Shown here one piece after another: positions 1-5,744 of a stretch of 6,275 nucleotides of DNA; the stretch's first letter is position 1; the number at the start of each line of letters is the position of its first letter. The position numbers were made by a program, and so were the translations under genes. The DNA lies in the NCBI GenBank assembly GCA_038216025.1, contig JBBQQK010000066.1, forward strand, positions 1 through 6,275, in the 5' to 3' direction. This DNA comes from JBBQQK01 sp038216025 (GTDB lineage: Bacteria > Patescibacteriota > UBA1384 > XYA2-FULL-43-10 > 1-14-0-10-43-13). The notes below the pieces were generated by a model. The model saw only the letters and a program-made list of their open reading frames with translations, was not told the DNA's origin and did not search any database.

Positions 1-141
1 CAATTCACTGGACGGAAGTTTCTCCTGGCTAAAACAAAAAGTCAGTATTCATCGTGGAATGACAAAAGAGAACAGGGCAAAAATCATTGAATATATCCTG
101 AAGAATTAGGTCAAAAAACACCTATATTTTGATATTAACCC
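1..141 (+). mobile_element. Terminal part of an insertion sequence that interrupts hsdS
   Basis: The segment holds the transposase 3' end and a short non-coding tail. The hsdS frame matches the family up to the TGAN motif (codons near 150-160) and then turns into unrelated sequence, so the junction lies at about 138-150. Read on the minus strand from 141, the candidate element end begins GGGTTAATATC. The other end lies outside the window, so neither the inverted repeat nor a target duplication can be confirmed. The boundary is accurate only to about 10 bases. Confidence 0.5.
2..109 (+). CDS. DDE-type transposase, C-terminal end only (partial at window edge)
   Basis: A plus-strand frame enters from outside the window and ends at TAG 107-109, giving 35 residues. 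They start NSLDGSFSWLK, continue with KVSIHRGMTKEN and end KIIEYILKN. An N-S-x-[DE]-G-x-F-x-x-L-K block followed by IHRG is the usual C-terminal signature of a group of DDE transposases, in which the Asp or Glu after N-S supplies part of the catalytic triad. I cannot assign the IS family from this fragment; IS1595-like and IS256/IS1249-like are both possible. Its stop overlaps the stop of the converging hsdS fragment (106-108). About 31 non-coding bases then lead to the probable element end near 141. The frame is intact as far as seen, so the element may be complete outside the window. Confidence 0.6.
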   Translation, partial: NSLDGSFSWLKQKVSIHRGMTKENRAKIIEYILKN

Positions 142-441
142 ACAAATTGCGTTCGCGCCAGTTGAGGCGCCGGTTCTCGCAATTACTATATCACCTGCTT
201 TTAATTGATATTTTTGTAACTCAGAATTAGAAATTTTACAAAATGGTACTGACTCCCAGTCAACAATTCGTGTTTGAATATCCGTGATGCGTAGAAATTT
301 CGGTCCGTTTTCAATTTCTGATGCCGATTGCGTGTAACCATACTGCACGAAATCACAACAGTCCCTTAACTTCAAAACCTCCCAATCCTCCGGAATCGGC
401 CCCAGTTCGGTTTGTTTAAATTGTGTTTGATTATTTATCAT
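106..441 (-). pseudogene. hsdS: Type I restriction-modification specificity subunit HsdS, truncated in the first target-recognition domain
   Basis: HsdS gives type I methylase and restriction complexes their DNA target through two target-recognition domains (TRDs) and helical spacers; intact proteins run to about 400 residues. Here only 111 codons are open. The N-terminus has the classic TELGPIPEDWEVLKL opening (about residues 11-25), then GPKFLRITDIQ (about 46-56) and AGDIVIARTGASTGAN (about 81-96), all typical of the first TRD. From about residue 98 the sequence (GLISKYRCFLT) no longer looks like HsdS and is read from the inserted element, ending at TAA. The second TRD and both spacers are missing from this side. 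The start overlaps the end of the 404-residue gene by 11 bases and has no good ribosome site of its own, so translation is probably coupled. A half-TRD should not support specific methylation. Confidence 0.85.
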
Positions 442-1645
442 TTTTATAAGTTAATAAAGTATAGATATATGCTTCGATTTGCATTACTAATGCTTTATAC
501 CTCGGTTTGTTTTTGTTGTAAATGGGATAAATCTCTTTATTTCCATGGCGAATTCCACCCAGAACTGCATAAAAACTTTGTTGCTGCAAGGCCAAGTAAT
601 GATCCTCTGGCACATTAAGATATTTTGCTAAGCCTTTTGTAATTTGTACTTCTTTTTTCATCCCTTGTTCCACTTTTGCACCCAGGTGATAAGGCAACAT
701 CTCAATTAATCTAGTAAGAGATTCTGCAGATTGGGCAACATAATCTTCATTTTCGCTTTCGATAGCGTTTATTGCCCCCTTGAATTTGTCCTCCATTTCT
801 TTGTCGATTTTTCCTAAATGATTTACTATCTCGGATTTAATTTCTGAAAGATCATTTTCTCTTTTCTTATTCTTTATCGCCTCGATCTCATTCGCGAGTC
901 GCTTAACTTCCCTGCTGACATTATCAATTTTTTCGTCCGTTTTTTCTATTTTTATAGAAGGCACAGGTGATTGATACATGTCTAGTGCCACATCACTTAG
1001 TGTCGTTAACCGACCAATGTGTGAAATAGCACTTTGTGTTATCCTTGGCTGGTGATACACATTCGATAGTGCAGTGCTAGCAAACATTTGATTAGTAGAT
1101 ATTGCATCGGAAGCAATATTTAACGTCGACAACAGTGGTTTGTTGACCAAATCATAGCTTGACTTTTGTGAATATAGACCGACATTAGAAGCAAAAGCGC
1201 CCACCTTCTCTAGGTTTCCGTTTATCAGTGTAACTGCATTTCCGATTGGCGCTAAAAGATTGCCTATCTCTGGCACTGTGGCTTGATGTTCGAATACAAT
1301 ACTGTGGTCGGTATGTATAAAATTATCCAACAAAACGGATTGTTGCTTAATAATCGGAGATAGCTTGGTTGAAAAGAAATTATTTTGCATGCCGGCTGTT
1401 CCGACTGCAGCATCGTAATTGAATGGCGCGGCACAAGAAGTTGATAATATGGAATCAGTTAATGAAGGCAAGCTAATGTCTTTCGTGCCAGACAAATAAT
1501 TTGACCCCGGGCTCTTATGAAGTATATTCGCCACAGTACCAGAGACCAAAGGTTCTCCAACTGCAAGATTATCACCATAATTTGGCGATAAATATTTAGC
1601 ATTATCAACCAATGAATTATTTTTGTCTTCCTTGCATTCCATCAT
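431..1645 (-). CDS. Uncharacterised 404-residue protein: low-complexity N-terminus, coiled coil, helical C-terminal domain
   Basis: I do not recognise the full-length family. Residues 1 to about 228 are rich in Ser, Asn, Leu and Ala, with no membrane segment, signal peptide or enzyme motif. Residues 232-292 are highly charged and heptad-like, and should form a coiled coil. Residues about 288-400 look like a compact helical domain. Its start (AINAIESENEDYV, then AESLTRLIEMLP) resembles the C-terminal helical domains of some conflict-system proteins, such as the predicted pPIWI-associating nuclease or HEPN-like domains. That resemblance is from memory and weak, and no R-x4-H HEPN motif is present. 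The start overlaps the upstream zinc-ribbon stop. Two ATGs lie in tandem (1645 and 1642); alignment with the upstream duplicated junction favours 1642. It overlaps hsdS by 11 bases, which places it in the type I locus as cargo. Confidence 0.75.
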   Translation of the reverse strand: MMECKEDKNNSLVDNAKYLSPNYGDNLAVGEPLVSGTVANILHKSPGSNYLSGTKDISLPSLTDSILSTSCAAPFNYDAAVGTAGMQNNFFSTKLSPIIKQQSVLLDNFIHTDHSIVFEHQATVPEIGNLLAPIGNAVTLINGNLEKVGAFASNVGLYSQKSSYDLVNKPLLSTLNIASDAISTNQMFASTALSNVYHQPRITQSAISHIGRLTTLSDVALDMYQSPVPSIKIEKTDEKIDNVSREVKRLANEIEAIKNKKRENDLSEIKSEIVNHLGKIDKEMEDKFKGAINAIESENEDYVAQSAESLTRLIEMLPYHLGAKVEQGMKKEVQITKGLAKYLNVPEDHYLALQQQSFYAVLGGIRHGNKEIYPIYNKNKPRYKALVMQIEAYIYTLLTYKNDK

Positions 1646-1920
1646 TTTAAATATTTCTTAGCTATTTTTGCTGATTTGGGGTTTTCGCCTGATTCTATAT
1701 ATCTGGCGCATTTTTCACCGCAAGTTTCGCAGGTGCCACGCAGGATGATGTCGCCTAGATCGTTGAGTATATATTCTTCGATTTTCATCGAGGTTGATTT
1801 ATTTTTCTGATGATAGCAGGCGTGGCAAAAAACACTTGTTCTTGCTAGTTCCATAAAATCCACTTTGTCACCCAGTATCTCCTCGGCGATTTCTTTTGTA
1901 ATTTTTATCTCTTTTTCCAT
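1642..1920 (-). CDS. Small double-CxxC zinc-ribbon-like protein (92 aa)
   Basis: A short soluble protein with Cys pairs at residues 32/35 (FCHAC) and 64/67 (TCETCG), about 28 residues apart. This spacing suits one zinc ribbon. H33, H37 and C71 are nearby extra candidates. The N-terminal helix (EIKITKEIAEEILGDKVDF) and the ending CARYIESGENPK resemble small uncharacterised CxxC proteins that I associate with candidate-phylum genomes, but no function is known to me. The start at 1920 has no clear Shine-Dalgarno site. A candidate promoter lies at 1943-1970. The TGA stop overlaps the ATG of the next gene (ATGA, 1642-1645), so the two are probably made together and may act as partners. Zinc binding is inferred from the Cys spacing. 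A remnant of what looks like a second copy of this gene's end lies just upstream. Confidence 0.75.
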   Translation of the reverse strand: MEKEIKITKEIAEEILGDKVDFMELARTSVFCHACYHQKNKSTSMKIEEYILNDLGDIILRGTCETCGEKCARYIESGENPKSAKIAKKYLK

Positions 1921-2009
1921 AATTTCAAATATTTCTTAGTTGATTTTAGTGATTTTTCAAATTCGTACAATTTTATCCACAATTTGCCGTTATTTTTTGT
2001 TACATATCT
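1920..2009 (-). pseudogene. 3' remnant of a duplicated zinc-ribbon gene
   Basis: The minus-strand frame just upstream of the 92-residue gene reads WIKLYEFEKS then LKSTKKYLK. It aligns without gaps to the end of the 92-residue protein (YIESGENPKS then AKIAKKYLK), with 10 of 19 residues identical. At DNA level a 13-base word (AAATATTTCTTAG on the plus strand) is exact at 1927-1939 and 1649-1661. Over 41 aligned bases, running into the ATGGAA after each copy, 34 match. The copy's expected TGA stop is now TTA, and the frame runs on out of phase into the next gene. Upstream the frame stays open only to a TAA at 2010-2012. The simplest reading is a tandem duplication with decay of the first copy. 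A chance match of Lys-rich tails is possible but less likely. Confidence 0.55.
1943..1970 (-). promoter_or_regulatory. Candidate sigma-70-type promoter for the zinc-ribbon/404-aa/hsdS block
   Basis: On the minus strand TTGTAC (1970-1965) is followed after 16 bases by TAAAAT (1948-1943), placing a start about 15 bases before the ATG at 1920. It lies in very AT-rich DNA and inside the decayed gene copy, so it may be fortuitous. If real, it would let this block be expressed apart from hsdM. Confidence 0.3.
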
Positions 2010-2046
2010 TTACTTTTTTGAGTTTTTTTGATATATTTTATACATC

Positions 2047-2096
2047 ATGAGAGAGAAACGACCTTCTGGCTGCGTGCCATAAGATACGCCTCTCAT
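2047..2096 (-). other. Two-tier stem-loop at the 3' end of the NYN gene
   Basis: The outer stem pairs 2047-2053 (ATGAGAG) with 2090-2096 (CTCTCAT), 7 bp. The inner stem pairs 2063-2070 (CTTCTGGC) with 2076-2083 (GCCATAAG), 8 positions with one mismatch, around a 5-base loop. The NYN stop codon (2093-2095) lies inside the outer stem. On the minus strand no T-run follows, so it is not a standard intrinsic terminator for the operon. On the plus strand five Ts follow, but no plus-strand gene reads into it. It could be an RNA processing or stability element, or a weak terminator. Confidence 0.4.
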
Positions 2097-2632
2097 TTTT
2101 GTTGCCTAATTTTTGCCTCAAGCTTGTCTTGTTCTCGCTCGATAAATATTTTGTAGCTTTGAAAACGGTTTAGAAGAGATGATTCAGATTTCATATTAGG
2201 AATGATAATATTGAGCAACTTTTGTTTACTAATCAAATATTCATGCAAACAACAAAAATCACCGTCCCCCGAGACTACCACTGCTTGCTCATAATTTGGG
2301 TATTCTATGGCAGCCGAATGCAAGACTAGCTCTGCATCAGTATTTCCTTTTGGTTTGCCGGAGCCGTCTTTTACTGTTGGCTTGAAAACCAGTTCGTAGC
2401 CGTAAGATCTTAGAGATCTATATAGATAGCTGTTTTCTTTTATATATCCGATAAAGAGAAAGGCCTTAGAGACATGAAGCTTATTGGTTAAATAAATCCT
2501 AAAGCGTTTATAATCAAGGTCCCAACCTTTGTATATTTTCTTTCTTTGTTTGTCGTAGATATCTTTCTTTGTACCCAAATTAAGGTTTTGACTATCCAAA
2601 AAAGCATAAACGACTGGATATTTCTGCTTCAT
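2093..2632 (-). CDS. NYN (PIN-like) domain ribonuclease inside the type I R-M operon
   Basis: This 179-residue soluble protein is one NYN domain, of the LabA/DUF88-type PIN-fold family of metal-dependent RNases. The acidic active-site positions are all present: D13 in FLDSQN, D99 in KGNTDAEL, and D123 and D125 in SGDGDF. The N16 that usually accompanies the first Asp is also present. Residues about 165-179 form a charged helical tail. The start ATG (2632) overlaps the hsdM stop TGA in an ATGA junction, so it is translationally coupled to the methylase and probably made at related levels. The stop sits in a two-tier hairpin. Family knowledge predicts RNA cleavage; the target is unknown. Its position between hsdM and hsdS suggests a role tied to the R-M system, perhaps as an RNase toxin or a back-up effector, but that is inference. 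Confidence 0.9.
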   Translation of the reverse strand: MKQKYPVVYAFLDSQNLNLGTKKDIYDKQRKKIYKGWDLDYKRFRIYLTNKLHVSKAFLFIGYIKENSYLYRSLRSYGYELVFKPTVKDGSGKPKGNTDAELVLHSAAIEYPNYEQAVVVSGDGDFCCLHEYLISKQKLLNIIIPNMKSESSLLNRFQSYKIFIEREQDKLEAKIRQQK

Positions 2633-4161
2633 AAAGTAAAACCGATCTTATCTAAATTTTCCTTTATTTTCTCCTCGAGTTTTCTGGACTGTTTAAATTG
2701 CACGTTCAATTCGGTAGTCAATCGTTGCATTTTTTCTTCAAATACCTCATCATCCTCTTCAATTATTTCTGTACCAACATAGCGGCCGGGAGTTAAAACA
2801 AAGCCGTTTTTTTCTACTTCTGATATTTTTGCGGCCTTGCTAAAACCTTTTTTGTCTTCATAGCTGCCATCTGGATTGCGCCAGTTGTGGTAGGTTTCGG
2901 ATATATTTTTAATATCTTCTTCGGTCAATTCGCGGTGGCGGCGATCAACCATTGTGCCCATTTTTCTTGCGTCAATAAAGAGAATTTCATCATGTCGATT
3001 TCGGAATTTGTGATCATAGCGGTCGCGGGAAACAAACCATAGGCAGCAAGGGATAGCAACGCTGTAAAATAATTTGTCCGGCATGGCAACAATGCAGTCG
3101 ATAAGTCCCGCTTTAATCAATTTTTGTCTTATTTCGCCCTCACCAGAAGTATTTGAACTCATTGAGCCGTTAGCCATGACAAAACCGGCGATTCCGGTTG
3201 GTGAAAGATGGTGTATGAAATGCTGCATCCAAGCGTAGTTGGCATTGCCGGTTGGTGGAGTACCATATTTCCAACGGACATCGTTTCGCAAATGCTCGCC
3301 GCCCCAGTCAGAAATATTAAACGGCGGATTTGCCAAGATAAAATCGGCTTTTAGGTCAGGGTGCAAGTCAGTGTGAAAACTATCGGCTGGTTTTTCACCA
3401 AGTTTGCCGTCAATTCCGCGAATAGCAAGGTTAATTTTTGCCAATCGCCAAGTTGCAGGATTAAGTTCCTGGCCATAAATTGACAGATCGTCATGCCGGC
3501 CGTCGTGTGAGTGATTGAATATTTCAGCTTGGACAAACATGCCTCCACTACCGCAGCAAGGATCATAGAGCCGACCACTGTATGGCTCAATCATTTCGAC
3601 AAGCAATTTAACAATACAGCGAGGAGTATAGAATTCGCCGCCGCCTTTTCCTTCCATGCCGGCAAATTTATCCAAAAAGTATTCATAAACTCGTCCGATA
3701 ATATCTTTTTTATGGTTATCGGAATCAATCAGATCAATGCCACTGATAATATCAACTAATTCGCCGAGTCGGCGTTTATCAAGGTGAGGTCTGGCATAAT
3801 TTTTCTCAAGCACACCGCGAAGTTTGGGATTTTCTTTTTCAATGGCAATCATCGCGTCGTCGATTATTTTGCCAATTTCTTCTTTTTTAGCATTGTCTTT
3901 TATGTAATTCCAGCGTGCTTCTTTTGGCACCCAAAACACATTTTCGGCTGTGTAGTAGTCTTTATCTTCGGCTTCTTCGGCGCCATCCTCGGCAGTTACC
4001 TTTTTGTGCAATTCCTCAAATGAGTCTGAAATATATTTCAAGAAGATAAGACCGAGCACAACGTGTTTGTATTCTGACGGATCAATGTTGTTGCGCATCT
4101 TGTCAGCCGCCGCCCAAAGTTTTTCCTCAAAGCCAACATTCACCCCATTCGATTTAGCCAT
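2629..4161 (-). CDS. hsdM: Type I restriction-modification DNA adenine methyltransferase subunit HsdM
   Basis: HsdM transfers a methyl group from S-adenosylmethionine to N6 of adenine in the site chosen by HsdS, forming an M2S complex. At 510 residues it is full length for the family. The N-terminal helical HsdM domain runs from about residue 10 to 150 (FEEKLWAAADKMRNNIDPSEY is typical). The N6-methyltransferase core follows: EFYTPRCIV at 176-184, the AdoMet loop DPCCGSGGMF at 200-209 and the catalytic NPPF at 278-281. A charged coiled-coil-like tail fills about residues 470-505. No frameshift or missing motif is seen. The start at 4161 gives the standard N-terminus, with a weak GGGA about 7 bases upstream. 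A good promoter lies at 4195-4223. The stop overlaps the NYN start. With hsdS broken and no hsdR in view, it may be inactive or depend on an HsdS encoded elsewhere. Confidence 0.97.
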   Translation of the reverse strand: MAKSNGVNVGFEEKLWAAADKMRNNIDPSEYKHVVLGLIFLKYISDSFEELHKKVTAEDGAEEAEDKDYYTAENVFWVPKEARWNYIKDNAKKEEIGKIIDDAMIAIEKENPKLRGVLEKNYARPHLDKRRLGELVDIISGIDLIDSDNHKKDIIGRVYEYFLDKFAGMEGKGGGEFYTPRCIVKLLVEMIEPYSGRLYDPCCGSGGMFVQAEIFNHSHDGRHDDLSIYGQELNPATWRLAKINLAIRGIDGKLGEKPADSFHTDLHPDLKADFILANPPFNISDWGGEHLRNDVRWKYGTPPTGNANYAWMQHFIHHLSPTGIAGFVMANGSMSSNTSGEGEIRQKLIKAGLIDCIVAMPDKLFYSVAIPCCLWFVSRDRYDHKFRNRHDEILFIDARKMGTMVDRRHRELTEEDIKNISETYHNWRNPDGSYEDKKGFSKAAKISEVEKNGFVLTPGRYVGTEIIEEDDEVFEEKMQRLTTELNVQFKQSRKLEEKIKENLDKIGFTL

Positions 4162-4194
4162 AATATAGTCCCAATTTAAGTTTTGTTCTGTTAA

Positions 4195-4223
4195 AAGTTA
4201 CTCCTAAAATGCTTATTGTTCAA
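4195..4223 (-). promoter_or_regulatory. hsdM: Candidate promoter for hsdM and the downstream operon
   Basis: On the minus strand TTGAAC (4223-4218) and TAACTT (4200-4195) are separated by 17 bases, close to the sigma-70 pattern. This would start transcription about 25-30 bases before the hsdM ATG. It lies just after the hairpin that follows the upstream gene, as expected for a new transcription unit. Confidence 0.45.
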
Positions 4224-4231
4224 GCGGCGGG

Positions 4232-4265
4232 CAACGCCTCAGCGATAGGTGTCGGTGAGGCGTTG
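4232..4265 (-). terminator. Strong GC-rich hairpin between the polysaccharide-type genes and hsdM (terminator-like, no T-run)
   Basis: CAACGCCTCA (4232-4241) pairs perfectly with TGAGGCGTTG (4256-4265), 10 bp. Three more pairs are possible inside after one mismatch, leaving a 6-base loop. It begins 9 bases after the upstream gene's stop, where a terminator is expected. Neither side has the T-run of a classic intrinsic terminator, so it may be a tail-less terminator, an mRNA-stabilising stem or a dispersed repeat. Confidence 0.45.
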
Positions 4266-4274
4266 GACCAAAAG

Positions 4275-5459
4275 CTAATTTTTATCATACAGTGAAACTG
4301 CGATGTCCTTCTCTTCTGCTTTGCGGAAAAATTCCTTCATTATTTCTTTGTTTTCCTCTGATTGAAAATATGACCAATCTGTAGCCTCCTTGGTCCCTGA
4401 CTTGTCCTCGGCAAAAAGATTTATCGAAACCCGGTATTCATTCAGCTGGTAGCTTTGAATTCCCTTCGCCACATCCAGTATTCCATTTAAGATGCCTTTT
4501 CTTTCGTTGAGAGACACGGAGACCTTCCGTTTTTCATCATCAGTGTATTTTTCAGCGAAAGATCCAGTATTTATCCAAATATCTTTAGTGCGAAGTTCTT
4601 GCGCCGCAGTAACAGCAAGATCTGGCTGCAAAAATTCAGACGCTCGAAAGATCTGCCGTTTTTTAGTTGTGGCATCACTCACCCACGGGAAACCTTGGAT
4701 GCCAAAGCTGTCAACCAAATTACGGTCGATATCCTGAAGGTAAGGAACCAAATTTAGGTAGTCTCCATTTGCCCACTCAATATCGTTCGACTCAAAAGTA
4801 ATAGCACTCAAAAGAACACTTCCCTTACCGGATGGAAAATGGTTTTTGTACACGGTAAGATATTTATTTACAGACAAAGCAAAATCGCGCGGTTCAGCAT
4901 TTTTGTTGTCCCAGTTCGGAGTATTTGGTTCCGGAAAAGGAACCCAGATTCCAGCCATATCTGCCGTGACTCCTTCATTTTTAATGGTGGCAAAATATGA
5001 GTTTATGTATAAGTCCAACCTGCCGCCCAGATAGTCAGTGTAGGACAAAGGTCCGTTATCGACATATGGCTCAATAATTACTATGGGACTAATTCCGTTT
5101 TGATTAAACTCCTTTAATGTGGCGGCCATCTTCATGCCCATATCTTGCGCCTGGCTGGCATTTGATGGAAAACTGGTAAAAATCATCAACTTATTTGTAA
5201 CATAAGAATTGCAAGCTGATTGGTATTCCGAAAGCTTGCTTAAGTACGCATTTGTGCTTTCTATCTTAATCGGAGATTTTGAATTACAGCTTTCTATAGC
5301 GTAATCCGCCCCACTTTGCTCCTCTCGTTGTGAGTTAATTTTTTGAGTTATCAAAGATAAAATCGAATAGTTTGAAAATATCCCAAAAACCAAAAAAGCG
5401 GTTGTTGTGACAACTAGAGCCAGATAAACATTTGATGTTACAAATTCCCGCCTCTTCAT
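4275..5459 (-). CDS. Membrane-anchored extracellular protein with glycoside-hydrolase-like (TIM-barrel) motifs
   Basis: This 394-residue protein starts with MKRREF and has one membrane segment at about residues 11-29. It has no lipobox and no clear cleavage site, so the rest is probably displayed outside as an anchored domain. C58 and C83 could form a disulphide. From about residue 90 the pattern of hydrophobic strands ending in charged or aromatic residues suggests a TIM barrel: PIVIIEPY (125-132), GIWVPFPEPN (170-179, with E177 a possible catalytic acid), DSFGIQGFPWV (250-260) and IWINTGSFAEKY (294-305). This resembles GH26-like or related hydrolase folds, but I cannot name the family or confirm a catalytic pair. 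The start at 5459 is chosen because AAGGAG lies 8 bases upstream and the ATG overlaps the previous stop (ATGA); an earlier in-frame ATG at 5498 has no such site. Coupling to a glycosyltransferase tail suggests polysaccharide processing. Confidence 0.65.
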   Translation of the reverse strand: MKRREFVTSNVYLALVVTTTAFLVFGIFSNYSILSLITQKINSQREEQSGADYAIESCNSKSPIKIESTNAYLSKLSEYQSACNSYVTNKLMIFTSFPSNASQAQDMGMKMAATLKEFNQNGISPIVIIEPYVDNGPLSYTDYLGGRLDLYINSYFATIKNEGVTADMAGIWVPFPEPNTPNWDNKNAEPRDFALSVNKYLTVYKNHFPSGKGSVLLSAITFESNDIEWANGDYLNLVPYLQDIDRNLVDSFGIQGFPWVSDATTKKRQIFRASEFLQPDLAVTAAQELRTKDIWINTGSFAEKYTDDEKRKVSVSLNERKGILNGILDVAKGIQSYQLNEYRVSINLFAEDKSGTKEATDWSYFQSEENKEIMKEFFRKAEEKDIAVSLYDKN

Positions 5460-5712
5460 CTTCTCTCCTTGGTCATTTCTATGCCCTGCCTTTGCCATTT
5501 CTGCCAGACTATATCCTCTTTTTTACGGGCCAATTTCATCGTTTTCCATAAAGCCATAAATTCAATCCAATCCAGAAAATAAAACAAAGGCCATGTGAAT
5601 GGAAAAGAAAATAAAACATAAAATCTTGGCTTTTCGTTTGAGAAGAGTGCAGTCGCTAAATAAGCCAAAAAAATGAAAGCGATCCCTAGCGCCAAGGATA
5701 AATATTCGGCCG
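5456..5712 (-). pseudogene. C-terminal remnant of a membrane glycosyltransferase (GT2-like), 5' part removed by IS insertion
   Basis: About 85 residues remain. Two hydrophobic stretches (LALGIAFIFLAYLATALF; FYVLFSFPFTWPLFYFLDW) are followed by a basic cytoplasmic tail containing KKEDIVWQKWQRQGI. A membrane-helix pair ending in a W-x-K-W-x-R-x-G tail is typical, as I recall, of the C-terminus of processive family-2 glycosyltransferases such as cellulose-synthase-like enzymes. No catalytic domain is present. The open frame runs on upstream to an ATG at 5818, but that part reads through transposon DNA out of frame with tnpA, so it is not the original start. A TTG at 5695 is the only nearby alternative and has no ribosome site. 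The stop overlaps the start of the 394-residue protein (ATGA), showing they were co-translated. The upper boundary is approximate. Confidence 0.55.
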
Positions 5713-5720
5713 ATGAATCT

Positions 5721-5742
5721 CCCCGCGGCCAAGCCGTCGGGG
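5721..5742 (-). repeat. Right-end imperfect hairpin of the IS200-like element
   Basis: CCCCG (5721-5725) pairs with CGGGG (5738-5742) and CGGC (5726-5729) with GCCG (5733-5736), giving 9 bp with a single bulged base at 5737 and a 3-base loop. It begins 2 bases after the tnpA stop. Y1 transposases of this family recognise such hairpins with an unpaired base in the stem. Confidence 0.7.
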
Positions 5743-5744
5743 TA

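Noticed and set aside
106..441. A natural half-size HsdS
   Set aside because: About 97 genuine residues is too short even for a one-TRD half subunit, and the tail is continuous with transposon DNA.
3351..3590. Minus-strand 79-residue frame inside hsdM
   Set aside because: It is an out-of-frame shadow of the conserved methyltransferase core; no frameshift in hsdM calls for it.
3511..4023. Open plus-strand frames inside hsdM (also at 412-618, 2546-2782, 4492-4737, 4846-5034 and 5987-6175)
   Set aside because: They lie opposite well-supported genes, have no recognisable domains or ribosome sites, and their composition mirrors the opposite strand.
2630..4161. A stand-alone N6-adenine methylase unrelated to type I systems
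   Set aside because: The HsdM N-terminal domain, the full length and an hsdS start in the same operon make type I HsdM the clear reading.
5460..5498. Upstream ATG at 5498 for the surface protein
   Set aside because: No ribosome site precedes it, while the ATG at 5459 has AAGGAG at good spacing and an ATGA overlap with the previous stop.
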